From an uncultured Gammaproteobacteria bacterium (lineage in GTDB: Bacteria; Pseudomonadota; Gammaproteobacteria; Pseudomonadales; Porticoccaceae): a stretch of DNA of 41,296 bases. The translations under genes and the position numbers were made by a program. How positions within the stretch are numbered: position 1 is the stretch's first letter; each line of letters opens with the position of its first letter. Positions 6,972 to 16,255 of this stretch are shown piece by piece. Location of the stretch: contig CAJXRS010000011.1 of the NCBI GenBank assembly GCA_913060555.1, positions 1-41,296 of the forward strand, given 5' to 3'. The notes under the pieces are model-generated. The model saw nothing but the letters and a program-made list of their open reading frames with translations. It was not told the origin of the DNA and did not search any database.

Positions 6972-8329
6972 GCGCCGCCCATCCGCGCCGCCAGACGCTC
7001 GACCAAGCGGCTTTGGAAGCCCCGGAAGCCGCCGTTGCTCATCACCACCAGATGGGCTGGTGCGGGCGCCGCGGCAGCTAACTCGAGCAGCTGGTCGAGA
7101 TCGCTCACCACGCGGGAGTTGATGGCGCCGGACAGTGCTTCAGCGAGCGACCAACCCAGCTCCGGGGGCTGAAACCAGAGCGCCGTATCCGCGTCGGCGA
7201 CCGCGGCGGCGAGGCGCTCCCGGTGGACGCCGAGCTTCATGGTATTGGACCGAGGTTCGAGGATGGCAATGATGGTCTCGCTCCCTACCTTGCGGCGCAA
7301 GCCCGCCAGGGTGGTGGCGATGGCGGTGGGATGGTGGGCGAAGTCGTCGTAGATCTGCAGGCCGCCGCCGGTGGCAGTGACTTCCAGGCGCCGCTTGACG
7401 CCGCCAAACCGCCCCAGGGCGGCGGCCGCCGCTTCGGGCCCGACGCCCACCTCGGCCGCCGCGGCGATCGCCGCCAGGGCGTTGGCGACATTGTGGTCGC
7501 CGCCCAGCGCCCAGTGGACCTCGGCGCGGACATCGCCATCGCACAGCACGGCGAAGTGGCTGCCGTCGGCATTCCGCGGTTGTGCCTGCCAGCGCCCCCC
7601 GGCGCCGAAGGTCTCCACCGGGGTCCAGCAGCCACGGGCGAGCACCGCGTCCAGCGCCGGGTCGGGCACCGGGCGCAGGATTCGACCGCCGCGGGGAACG
7701 GTGCGCACCAGATGATGGAACTGGGTCTGGATGGCGGCCAGATCCGGGAAGATGTCGGCGTGGTCGTATTCCAGATTGTTGAGCACCAGCAGCCGCGGCC
7801 GGTAGTGGATGAACTTGGACCTCTTGTCGAAAAACGCGGTGTCGTATTCATCGGCCTCGACCACGAAACAGCGGCCGCCACCGAGACGCGCGGAGACGCC
7901 GAAGTCGGCCGGCACCCCGCCGATCAGGAACCCGGGATCCAGCCCGGCGCTGTCCAGTATCCAGGCCAGCAGGCTCGCGGTGGTGGTCTTGCCGTGGGTG
8001 CCGGCGACCGCCAGCACCTCGCGTCCGGGCAACAGGTGTTCGCCCAGCCACTGGGGTCCCGAAGTGTAGGCGAGGCCCAGGTCGAGGACAGCCTCGACAC
8101 AGGGATTGCCGCGCGACAGCGCATTGCCGATCACCACCAGATCGGGGGCCGGATCCAGCTGCGCCGGATCATAGCCGGCGACAATGGGGATCCCGGCCTC
8201 CGCCAGCTGATCGCTCATTGGCGGGTAGACGTCGGCGTCGCTGCCGGTCACGCGATGACCGGCAGCCGCGGCCAGCCGCGCCAGGCTGCCCATGAAGGTG
8301 CCGCAAATGCCGAGGATGTGGATGTGCAT
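6968..8329 (-). CDS. mpl: UDP-MurNAc:L-Ala-gamma-D-Glu-meso-DAP ligase
   Basis: Mpl re-attaches the tripeptide released from old peptidoglycan to UDP-MurNAc, recycling cell-wall material in the cytosol. The 453-residue product starts MHIHILGICGTFMGSLARLA (UDP-binding domain), has the ATP loop AGTHGKTTTASLLAWIL near residue 107, the carbamylation/Mg region with DEYDTAFFDKRSKFIHYRP (characteristic of Mpl rather than MurC), and the third-domain motifs DDFAHHPTAI and EPRSNTMKLG. I chose ATG 8329, preceded by CGGAG, over the longer upstream frame because the Rossmann strand begins there. It leads the operon with the DUF2238 and fusion genes, and diverges from pfp. Confidence 0.96.
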   Translation of the reverse strand: MHIHILGICGTFMGSLARLAAAAGHRVTGSDADVYPPMSDQLAEAGIPIVAGYDPAQLDPAPDLVVIGNALSRGNPCVEAVLDLGLAYTSGPQWLGEHLLPGREVLAVAGTHGKTTTASLLAWILDSAGLDPGFLIGGVPADFGVSARLGGGRCFVVEADEYDTAFFDKRSKFIHYRPRLLVLNNLEYDHADIFPDLAAIQTQFHHLVRTVPRGGRILRPVPDPALDAVLARGCWTPVETFGAGGRWQAQPRNADGSHFAVLCDGDVRAEVHWALGGDHNVANALAAIAAAAEVGVGPEAAAAALGRFGGVKRRLEVTATGGGLQIYDDFAHHPTAIATTLAGLRRKVGSETIIAILEPRSNTMKLGVHRERLAAAVADADTALWFQPPELGWSLAEALSGAINSRVVSDLDQLLELAAAAPAPAHLVVMSNGGFRGFQSRLVERLAARMGGA

Positions 8330-8444
8330 GAGGCTCCGATGTTGGGGAAGGCTGTTCGCACCGCGGCGCGGGGCACGGGCCCGTCCGCCGGGGATTATCG
8401 CCGCCCGGTCCAGCGCTGTCATGCCGAGCTTCCGGCAATTGCGC

Positions 8445-8450
8445 TATGAT
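8445..8450 (+). promoter_or_regulatory. Possible -10 box of the pfp promoter
   Basis: TATGAT lies about 39 bases before the pfp ATG in the divergent mpl-pfp gap. No good -35 hexamer is visible at the expected distance, so this is tentative. Confidence 0.35.
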
Positions 8451-8488
8451 CCCGCACTCCTCGTGAGGCCCACCGGATGGGAGCTGCA

Positions 8489-9754
8489 ATGGCGAAACGC
8501 AATCTCTTCTATGCGCAATCCGGTGGCGTCACCGCGGCCATCAATGCCACCGCCTGCGGCGTGATCCAGACCGCGCGCGCCAACCGAAGCCGGATCGGCA
8601 AGGTGTTCGCCGGCCGCAACGGCATCCTCGGTGCACTGCGCGAAGAGCTGATCGATACCGGCGCGGAATCCGCCAAGACCATCGCCGCACTGCGCCATAC
8701 CCCGGCCGGCGCCTTTGGCTCCTGCCGCTACAAGCTCAAGGATCCCCAGGTCGACGACAGCGAATACGAGCGCCTGCTGGCGGTATTCGAGGCCCACGAC
8801 ATTGGGTATTTCCTCTATAACGGCGGTGGCGACTCCGCCGACACCTGCCTCAAGGTGGCGCAACTCGCGGCGCGCCACGGCTATCCGTTGCAGGCGATCC
8901 ACCTGCCCAAGACCGTCGACAACGACCTGCCCTTCACCGACTGCTGCCCCGGCTTCGGCTCGGTGGCCAAGTATGTCGCGGTATCGACCCGCGAGGCCGG
9001 GCTGGATGTCGCCTCCATGTGCGAGACCTCGACCAAGGTGTTCATCCTCGAAGTCATGGGCCGCCACGCCGGCTGGATCGCCGCCGCCGCCGGACTGGCC
9101 GCGGAGCGCGACGGCGACCCGCCGCACCTGATCCTGTTCCCGGAAATCGCCTTCGATCCCGCCCGGTTTCTCGCCCGTGTCGAGCGCACGGTGAAACGCC
9201 ACGGCTACTGCGTGGTGGTGGCCTCGGAGGGCGCCAGGTTCGCCGACGGCGCCTTTCTCGCCGATTCCGGCGCCACCGATGCCTTCGGCCACAAGCAACT
9301 GGGCGGCGTGGCGCCGACCCTGGCGGCGATGGTCAAGGACAACCTGGGTTACAAATATCACTGGGCGCTCGCCGATTACCTGCAGCGCGCCGCCCGCCAC
9401 ATCGCCTCGGCCACCGACATCGAGCAGGCCTATGCGGTGGGCAAGGCCGGCGTCGAGTACGCCCTGGCCGGCAGGAGCGGGGTCATGGTCACCATCGAGC
9501 GCGGGCGCGGCGCCCGTTATCGCTGGAGCCTCGGCGAGGCGCCGCTGGAAAAGGTGGCCAACGTCGAGCGCAAGCTGCCGCGCGGCTTCATCAGCCGGGA
9601 CGGGTTCGGCATCACTGCGGCGGCACGCGCCCAGCTGGCGCCACTGATCGCCGGCGAGGATTATCCGCCCTACGGCAGGGACGGGTTGCCCTGCTATGCC
9701 CGAGTGGAGCAGAAGCTGGTGGCCCGCAAGCTCAAAACCCCCTTCCCCGCCTGA
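8489..9754 (+). CDS. pfp: Pyrophosphate-dependent 6-phosphofructokinase
   Basis: Reversible phosphorylation of fructose-6-phosphate using PPi instead of ATP, in glycolysis/gluconeogenesis. The 421-residue protein has the phosphofructokinase fold. Two signatures indicate the PPi type: NGGGDSADT near residue 110, where an Asp replaces the second Gly of the ATP-type GGDGS loop, and PKTVDNDLPFTD, where Lys stands in the PGTIDND position of ATP enzymes. MGRHAGWIAAAAGL supplies the sugar-phosphate site. ATG 8489 was chosen because GGGAG lies 5 bases before it; an ATG at 8477 overlaps that site. It is followed 11 bases later by the patatin gene. Confidence 0.95.
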   Translation: MAKRNLFYAQSGGVTAAINATACGVIQTARANRSRIGKVFAGRNGILGALREELIDTGAESAKTIAALRHTPAGAFGSCRYKLKDPQVDDSEYERLLAVFEAHDIGYFLYNGGGDSADTCLKVAQLAARHGYPLQAIHLPKTVDNDLPFTDCCPGFGSVAKYVAVSTREAGLDVASMCETSTKVFILEVMGRHAGWIAAAAGLAAERDGDPPHLILFPEIAFDPARFLARVERTVKRHGYCVVVASEGARFADGAFLADSGATDAFGHKQLGGVAPTLAAMVKDNLGYKYHWALADYLQRAARHIASATDIEQAYAVGKAGVEYALAGRSGVMVTIERGRGARYRWSLGEAPLEKVANVERKLPRGFISRDGFGITAAARAQLAPLIAGEDYPPYGRDGLPCYARVEQKLVARKLKTPFPA

Positions 9755-9765
9755 GCGCCAGGGTC

Positions 9766-10656
9766 ATGGCTGCGCCCAGCATTTCCCTGGTGCTCGGCAG
9801 CGGCGGCGCCCGCGGGCTTGCCCATATCGGGGTGATCCGCTGGCTGGAGGAAAACCACTACGCCATCGAGGCGATCTCGGGCTGCTCCATGGGCGCCCTG
9901 GTCGGCGGCCTCTATGGCGCCGGTAAGCTCCAGGACTACACGGATTGGCTGCTGGCGCGCTCGACACGCGATCTGCTGGGCCTGCTCGACCTTTCCTTCC
10001 AGCGCACCGGTGGGCTGATCGCCGGCGAACGGCTGACCGGGGTGCTGCGCGAGCTGATCGGGGACACCCGCATCGAGGACTTGCGGGTTCGCTTCACGGC
10101 GGTGGCCGCCAATATCGAAAACGGACGCGAGGTCTGGCTCACCCGGGGGGCCCTGCTGGAAGCCGTGCGCGCCTCTTTCGCCATCCCCATGGTCTTTCCG
10201 CCCGTGGCTCATCGCAGCGGCCTGCTGGTGGATGGCGGCATCCTCAATCCGGTACCCATAGCCCCGACCCTGGGAGATGCCAGCGACCTCATCGTCGCGG
10301 TCAACGTCAACGGCGAGATCAGCAGATCCGCTGCCGCGCCACACCCCGAGGTGAATGCCGAGGGTGAGCCCGATCGCGGCCTGCGCGGCCTGACCGGTTA
10401 CCTGCGCCGCCGCGGCAATGCGGCCGTGGCGGTGAGCTGGCACATGCTCGGCATCGCCAACCAGGCCTTTGACGCCATGCAGAGCACCATCGCCCGCCAG
10501 AAAATGGCCGCCTATCCCCCGGACATCCTGGTGGAATTGCCACGCGACCTGTGCGGGATGCACGAATTCCATCGCGCCGCGGAAATCATCGAGTGCGGCT
10601 ACGCGGCGGCGGCTCGCGGTATTCCGGCCCGGCCTCCGATCGAGCCACAGGATTAG
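9766..10656 (+). CDS. Patatin-like phospholipase, RssA type
   Basis: A 296-residue serine hydrolase of the bacterial patatin family, which acts on lipids with a Ser-Asp dyad. Visible motifs are the oxyanion loop GSGGARGLAHIGV (residues about 10-22), the nucleophile elbow SGCSMGALVGGLYGAG with Ser near residue 42, and the catalytic DGG (LVDGGILNPVP) near residue 155. No signal peptide is present, so a cytosolic or membrane-peripheral site is likely. The frame continues from the region overlapping pfp, but ATG 9766, 11 bases after the pfp stop, is the first start compatible with the family's N-terminus. Its last 4 bases overlap the convergent dtd gene. Substrate is not evident. Confidence 0.92.
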   Translation: MAAPSISLVLGSGGARGLAHIGVIRWLEENHYAIEAISGCSMGALVGGLYGAGKLQDYTDWLLARSTRDLLGLLDLSFQRTGGLIAGERLTGVLRELIGDTRIEDLRVRFTAVAANIENGREVWLTRGALLEAVRASFAIPMVFPPVAHRSGLLVDGGILNPVPIAPTLGDASDLIVAVNVNGEISRSAAAPHPEVNAEGEPDRGLRGLTGYLRRRGNAAVAVSWHMLGIANQAFDAMQSTIARQKMAAYPPDILVELPRDLCGMHEFHRAAEIIECGYAAAARGIPARPPIEPQD

Positions 10657-11111
10657 CTTGAGTTCGCTTGCGCAGGCATGTCCAGCAGCAGGGTCACCGG
10701 CCCGTCGTTGACCAGTTCGACCTGCATGTCGGCGCCGAACTCCCCGACGGCAACCGGGTCGTGGCGCGACCGAGCCAGGGCGACCAGATGATCGTAGAGG
10801 GCTCGCGCATGCTCCGGCGCCGCCGCCGGAGCGAAGCTGGGCCGCAAGCCCTTGCGGGTATCGGCGAGCAGGGTGAACTGGGAAACGATCAGCAGGCCAC
10901 CGCCGGTATCCTGAAGACCGAGATTCATCCGTCCCGAAGCATCGGCGAACAACCGGTAGCGCAGCACCCGATCGAGCAGCGCCTCCGCCCGCTCAGGGGT
11001 GTCGTCCGGGGCGAAGCCCACCAGCAGCAGCACGCCAGCGCCGATCGTCCCGACCTCTTCGCCGGCCACGCGCACCGCAGCGTGCCGGACACGCTGCAAC
11101 AGGCCGCGCAC
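10653..11111 (-). CDS. dtd: D-aminoacyl-tRNA deacylase
   Basis: Dtd hydrolyses D-amino acids, and glycine mischarged on tRNA-Ala, from tRNA in the cytosol. The 152 residues show the family signature in order: MRGLLQRVRHAAVRVAGEEVG, GVLLLVGFAPDD, GRMNLGLQDTGGGLLIVSQFTLLADTRKGLRPSF (active-site SQFTL), and the cis Gly-Pro motif NDGPVTLLLDMP close to the end. It starts at GTG 11111, one base after the stop of pip, and is thus coupled to it. Length is normal. Confidence 0.96.
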   Translation of the reverse strand: MRGLLQRVRHAAVRVAGEEVGTIGAGVLLLVGFAPDDTPERAEALLDRVLRYRLFADASGRMNLGLQDTGGGLLIVSQFTLLADTRKGLRPSFAPAAAPEHARALYDHLVALARSRHDPVAVGEFGADMQVELVNDGPVTLLLDMPAQANSS

Positions 11112-11112
11112 C

Positions 11113-12072
11113 TCAGTGGCTGCCGCCCAGTTCCCGGGCGAAGCGGTCGGTGGCGCGGATCAGGGCATCCAGGGTGCCGGGCTCTCTGGAGGCATGGCCG
11201 GCATCGCGGATGATCTCCAATTCGGCATGGGGCAGGGCTTGCCGCAGTGTGACCGCCTGATCGATGGGGCAGACCAGATCGTAGCGGCCGTGCACGATGC
11301 GCAGAGGAATATCGGCCATGCGCTCGGCCTGCGCGCAGATTTGATTTTCCACGATGAACGCGGCATTCACGAAATAATGGGCCTCGATGCGCGCCATCGC
11401 CAGGGCCACCGGCGGGCTGCCGAAACGCGTCACTACCTGGGTGCTGGGGTCATGGGTGGCACAGCGGGCTTCCCAGAGCGACCAGGACTTGGCCGCCGCC
11501 ATGCGGGTGATCTCGTTGTCGCCAGTGAGTCGGCGGTAGTAGGCGTCGACCAGGTCGCCGCGCTCCGCCTCGGGGATCGGGGCGAGCAGATCCTGCCAGT
11601 AATCGGGGAAAACACGGCTCGCCCCGGAGCGGTAGAACCAGTCGATATCGCCCTTTCGGCACAGGAAGATGCCGCGCAGCACCAAGCCCAGCACGCGCTC
11701 TGGATGCGCCTGTGCATACAGCAGGCTGAGGGTCGAGCCCCAGGACCCGCCGAACAACAGCCAGCGCTCCACGCCGAGCTGGATGCGAATTTGCTCGATA
11801 TCCGCGATCAGGTGGGCGGTGGTGTTTTCGGTCAGTTCGGCGTGCGGGCGCGATCTTCCGGCCCCGCGTTGATCGAAGAGAATGATCCGATACCGCTCCG
11901 GATCGAAGAAGCGCCGATCCTGTTCGCTGCACCCGGCACCGGGCCCGCCGTGAACGAACAGCGCCGGAATGCCCTCCGGGGTTCCGCACTCCTCCACATA
12001 GAGTACGTGCCCTCCGCCTACGTCCAGGCGCTCACTGGCGTAAGGACGGATCGCGGGATACAGCTGTCGCAT
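11113..12072 (-). CDS. pip: Proline iminopeptidase
   Basis: An alpha/beta hydrolase of peptidase family S33 that removes N-terminal proline from peptides in the cytosol. The 319 residues contain the oxyanion HGGPGAGCS (about residue 41), DQRGAGRSRPHAE, the nucleophile elbow GGSWGSTLSLLYAQ (Ser about residue 110), the cap-domain FLCRKGDIDWFY, and the Asp/His pair in HGRYDLVCP and DAGHASREPG. I chose ATG 12072 (MRQLYPAIRPY), the conserved family start, rather than the longer open frame upstream. The gene is transcribed with dtd; the 265 bases to the divergent rhodanese gene carry no other ORF. Confidence 0.95.
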   Translation of the reverse strand: MRQLYPAIRPYASERLDVGGGHVLYVEECGTPEGIPALFVHGGPGAGCSEQDRRFFDPERYRIILFDQRGAGRSRPHAELTENTTAHLIADIEQIRIQLGVERWLLFGGSWGSTLSLLYAQAHPERVLGLVLRGIFLCRKGDIDWFYRSGASRVFPDYWQDLLAPIPEAERGDLVDAYYRRLTGDNEITRMAAAKSWSLWEARCATHDPSTQVVTRFGSPPVALAMARIEAHYFVNAAFIVENQICAQAERMADIPLRIVHGRYDLVCPIDQAVTLRQALPHAELEIIRDAGHASREPGTLDALIRATDRFARELGGSH

Positions 12073-12283
12073 GCGCGGGGGCGGGCTCCTGCTCGCGAAG
12101 AAGGCAAGGCTACGGGATGCCCCAGGCAAAGGCAACCGCGAGCCTCTGCCGCCGGTCCTTGGGCGCTTATCGAGGCCGTCTTCTCGGTGATTCTGGGCGT
12201 CCACGTCGACAGCGGCTCCGAATACATCAATAGGCGCCGCCGCGCCGCTGTTCGGCGGCACTGCGGTGCCCATGTGCGCTGTG

Positions 12284-12289
12284 TATACT
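12284..12289 (+). promoter_or_regulatory. Possible -10 box for the rhodanese-grxC-secB operon
   Basis: TATACT lies 49 bases before the GTG start of the rhodanese-like gene, in an otherwise GC-rich gap. A matching -35 is not clear. Confidence 0.35.
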
Positions 12290-12337
12290 ACGCCGCCGTT
12301 GCGAAGGCGGCGCGGTTCGGCGCGGTTCGAGGTGCAG

Positions 12338-12742
12338 GTGACAGACTTCCTGATTTTTGTCAGCGGGCAATGGCTGTTGGTGAGCCTGTTGCTCGCGCTG
12401 GTGTACGTGTTCCTGTTGCTGGAACACTTCAAGGCGGGCAAGCCGCTATCGGTGCATGAGGTGACACGGCTGCTCAACGATGGCGAGGCGCTGGTGGTCG
12501 ATTTGCGCGAGGCCAAGGAGTACCAGGCCGGCCACATCAGTGGCGCGATTCATGTTCCCTTCCGGCAGCTCGCCGAGCGCGCTTCGGAGCTGGACCGCGA
12601 GCGCACCGTCATTCTGGTCGACAAGCTGGGCCAGCAGGCGGCGAGCGCCGGGCGCCAGTTGCGTCGCACCGGCCTCCGGGTGAACCGGCTGCGGGGCGGC
12701 ATGGCAGAATGGCAGGCGCAGAGTATGCCGGTGGTTTCCTGA
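12338..12742 (+). CDS. Membrane-anchored rhodanese-like protein lacking the catalytic Cys
   Basis: A 134-residue YibN-like protein: one N-terminal membrane helix (FLIFVSGQWLLVSLLLALVYVFLLL), then a rhodanese domain with VVDLREAKEYQAGHISGAIHVP and the C-terminal LRGGMAEW. The loop that normally carries the catalytic cysteine reads ILVDKLGQQAASA, where close relatives have V-C-K-x-G-Q. The Cys position is Asp, so sulfur transfer by the usual persulfide is not expected. Start GTG 12338 was chosen because GAGG lies 5 bases upstream. The stop overlaps the grxC start (TGATG). The order yibN-grxC-secB is common in gammaproteobacteria. Confidence 0.9.
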   Translation: MTDFLIFVSGQWLLVSLLLALVYVFLLLEHFKAGKPLSVHEVTRLLNDGEALVVDLREAKEYQAGHISGAIHVPFRQLAERASELDRERTVILVDKLGQQAASAGRQLRRTGLRVNRLRGGMAEWQAQSMPVVS

Positions 12743-12996
12743 TGGCCGAGGTGGTGTTGTATGGCACCCGGATGTGCCCCTATTGCATCGCGGCGCGGCG
12801 CCTGTTGCGGGGCAAGGGGGTCGAGTTCCAGGATATCGCGGTCGACGGCGATCCTGCCCTGCGACGGTTGATCGCCGAGCGCAGTGGCCGGACTGCGGTG
12901 CCGCAGATCTGGGTAGGGGAGCAGCACGTCGGCGGATTCACCGATCTGCTGTCCCTGGAGCGCAGCGGTCGCCTCGATCCGCTGCTGGCGACATAG
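12742..12996 (+). CDS. grxC: Glutaredoxin 3
   Basis: An 84-residue dithiol glutaredoxin that reduces protein disulfides and glutathione mixed disulfides in the cytosol. The thioredoxin fold is plain: VVLYGTRMCPYCIAARRLL with the CPYC active site at residues 12-15, the cis-proline TAVPQIWVGEQHVGGFTDLL, and a short helical end. Its ATG overlaps the stop of the rhodanese gene by one base, and secB follows after 52 bases, so the three are probably co-transcribed. Confidence 0.96.
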   Translation: MAEVVLYGTRMCPYCIAARRLLRGKGVEFQDIAVDGDPALRRLIAERSGRTAVPQIWVGEQHVGGFTDLLSLERSGRLDPLLAT

Positions 12997-13048
12997 GTGG
13001 AGTGGCGGGTTCCGCTGCTGAGCGAGCCAACCGAAAGGAGCACAAGTC

Positions 13049-13552
13049 ATGACTTCCGACAATCCCGCAGGTGCCCCAGGTACCCCAGGTGCCACAACAG
13101 GTGCCACAGATGCCCCGCAAGGGCCGCAGCTGGGCATCGCCCGGATCTACGTCAAGGATCTCTCCTTTGAGTCCCCGCAGGGCCCGGACGCGCTGTCCGG
13201 GGCGAGCCAGGCACGGGTGGATCAGGATCTGGGCGTCGGCGTGCGCCGGGTCGAGGGCGACACTTACGAGGTCATCCTCAAGCTGACCGTGACCATGCGC
13301 GATGGCGATCGCACCCTGTACCTGGTGGAACTGGAACAGGCCGGTCAGTTCCTGGCGCGCGGGTTGGAGGAGCAGGCGCTGGGCCAGGTGCTCAATATCC
13401 ATTGTCCGACGGTGCTGTTTCCCTATGCCCGGGAAGCCGTGGACAGTGTGCTCACCCGGGGCGGGTTCCCTCCGCTGTTGCTGCCGCCGGTCAATTTCGA
13501 GACCCTCTATCGGCAGGCTCTGGAACAGCGCGGCAAGCAACAGAACGCCTGA
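13049..13552 (+). CDS. secB: Protein-export chaperone SecB with repetitive N-terminus
   Basis: SecB holds preproteins unfolded and hands them to SecA. The conserved core starts near residue 27 (LGIARIYVKDLSFESPQGP) and runs through YEVILKLTVTMRDGDRTLYLVELEQAGQFLARG, VLNIHCPTVLFPYAREAVDSVLTRGGFPPLLLPPVNFETLYRQ, all diagnostic. AGGAG precedes the ATG. Unusually, residues 6-24 (AGAPGTPGATTGATDAP) come from degenerate 9-base tandem repeats of GGTGCCCCA type at 13068-13128, giving a Gly/Pro/Ala/Thr-rich disordered tail in front of the first strand. Total length 167 against roughly 150-165 for the family. Confidence 0.96.
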   Translation: MTSDNPAGAPGTPGATTGATDAPQGPQLGIARIYVKDLSFESPQGPDALSGASQARVDQDLGVGVRRVEGDTYEVILKLTVTMRDGDRTLYLVELEQAGQFLARGLEEQALGQVLNIHCPTVLFPYAREAVDSVLTRGGFPPLLLPPVNFETLYRQALEQRGKQQNA

Positions 13553-13598
13553 GGTTCGAGGGTCGCGCCGCTGCCGGGACGCGGTCCGAGCGCCGTAT

Positions 13599-14988
<1,390 letters not shown>

Positions 14989-15014
<26 letters not shown>

Positions 15015-16116
15015 TTCGTGGTCCATTGTTGCCCAGAATGGGCAGGTAGATGGAGAATCGGGTAAGACCCGGATGGCTGTCGCATTCGATGAGGCCCTGG
15101 TGCATCTGGATTGCGGACTGGGCGATCGGCAGGCCCAGGCCGGAGCCCTCGGGGTGGCCACTGACCATGGGGTAGAAGATGCGGTCCAGAATGTCTTCGG
15201 GAATGCCCGGGCCATTGTCGATGATGTCCAGCCGGCACACGATGCGATGTTGGCGCCGGCCGATGGTGAAATGGTTGACGACCCGTGTACGCAGGGTGAC
15301 GGCGGCACTGCCGTCGGCGAGCTGTCCGGAGGTCTCGACCGCCTGCATCGCATTGCGCAACAGGTTCAGCGCTGCCTGGATGAGTTTGCCGCGATCGCCA
15401 TAGAGGTCCGGGATGCTGGGGTCGTACTCCCGCCGGATGTTCAGCCGACCATTGGTTTCCGCTTCCACCAGGGCCGCCGTGCGTTCGGTGATCTCGTGAA
15501 TGTTCACCGCGGAGAACTGCGCCGGCGAAGAGGGGCCCAGCAGGCGGTCGACCAGTTGGCGCAGGCGCTCGGTCTCGGCGATGATGATGTCGGTGTATTC
15601 CAGCAGGTCGCTGCGGGCCAGCTCCCGGGCCAGCAGTTGCGATGCCCCCAGGATACCGCCCAGCGGGTTCTTGATCTCATGGGCCAGTCCCCGCACCAGA
15701 TTGCGGGAGGTATCGTTGGCCGACAGCAGCGCGCGTTCGCGGTCGATGCGCATGCTGCGATCCATGGGCTGGATCTCCAGCAGCAGCATGTCCCTGTGGC
15801 GGTGGACCGGGGTCACGGTGTAATCGACGGTAAGCTCGCGGCCATCGGTCAGCGCCAGCTTCACCATGCGCTCGGTGTAGGGCTGCTGTTCCTGAAGCGC
15901 CTGCCTCAGCAGTGTCTCCCTGGGTGTTGCGTCGGCAAAACAGTTGGCGAACCTCGTGCCCCGCAACCGGCTGGCGCTGGCTTCGAGCAGCACCTCCGCC
16001 GCGGTGTTGAGGTAGCGGACACGCAGGTCGTCGCCCAGCAGCACCACCGCTGTCTTGAGGCTGTCGAGCAGAAATTGGTCTGCGTCGGAAAACGAGAGAT
16101 TGGGGGCTGTCAGCAT
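14989..16116 (-). CDS. glnL: Nitrogen regulation sensor histidine kinase NtrB (GlnL)
   Basis: NtrB phosphorylates or dephosphorylates NtrC under control of PII. The 375 residues show an N-terminal PAS domain (LLDSLKTAVVLLGDDLRVRYLNTAAEVLL), the H-box RGLAHEIKNPLGGILGASQLL with the phospho-His near residue 145, the N-box LLRNAMQAV, and the ATP-binding DIIDNGPGIPEDILDRIFYPMVSGHPEGSGLGLPIAQ. No membrane helix, as expected for this cytosolic kinase. GAGG lies about 10 bases before the ATG. It has its own sigma-54 promoter and NtrC-box candidates in the 139-bp gap before it (separate entries), suggesting autoregulation. Confidence 0.96.
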
Positions 16117-16140
16117 GCGAGGACCTCGAACTGCAAATTA

Positions 16141-16156
16141 TGCAAGCATCGGGCCA
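16141..16156 (-). promoter_or_regulatory. Sigma-54 promoter candidate before glnL
   Basis: On the minus strand TGGCCC-GATGC-TTGCA matches the sigma-54 consensus TGGCAC-N5-TTGCA with one mismatch and keeps GG-N10-GC spacing. The -12 element is about 25 bases before the glnL ATG, giving a leader of about 15 bases that contains the GAGG ribosome site. Confidence 0.65.
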
Positions 16157-16239
16157 TGCCCAAGCAGTTTATTGTCCCCAAAATATGGCCTTTTCTCCTA
16201 TGGATGCCGCTTTGAGGAGCGCGGTTGCCCCGGGAATAT

Positions 16240-16254
16240 GCCCCATCATGGTGC
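16240..16254. promoter_or_regulatory. NtrC-binding box candidate upstream of glnL
   Basis: GCCCCA-TCA-TGGTGC is one mismatch in twelve from the NtrC dyad GCACCA-N3-TGGTGC. It lies immediately after the DUF4124 stop codon and about 115 bases upstream of the predicted glnL start site, a typical enhancer distance. Confidence 0.65.
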
Positions 16255-16255
16255 C

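Noticed and set aside
9019-9765. Upstream extension of the patatin gene overlapping pfp
   Set aside because: The translation is an out-of-frame shadow of pfp; family similarity begins only at ATG 9766.
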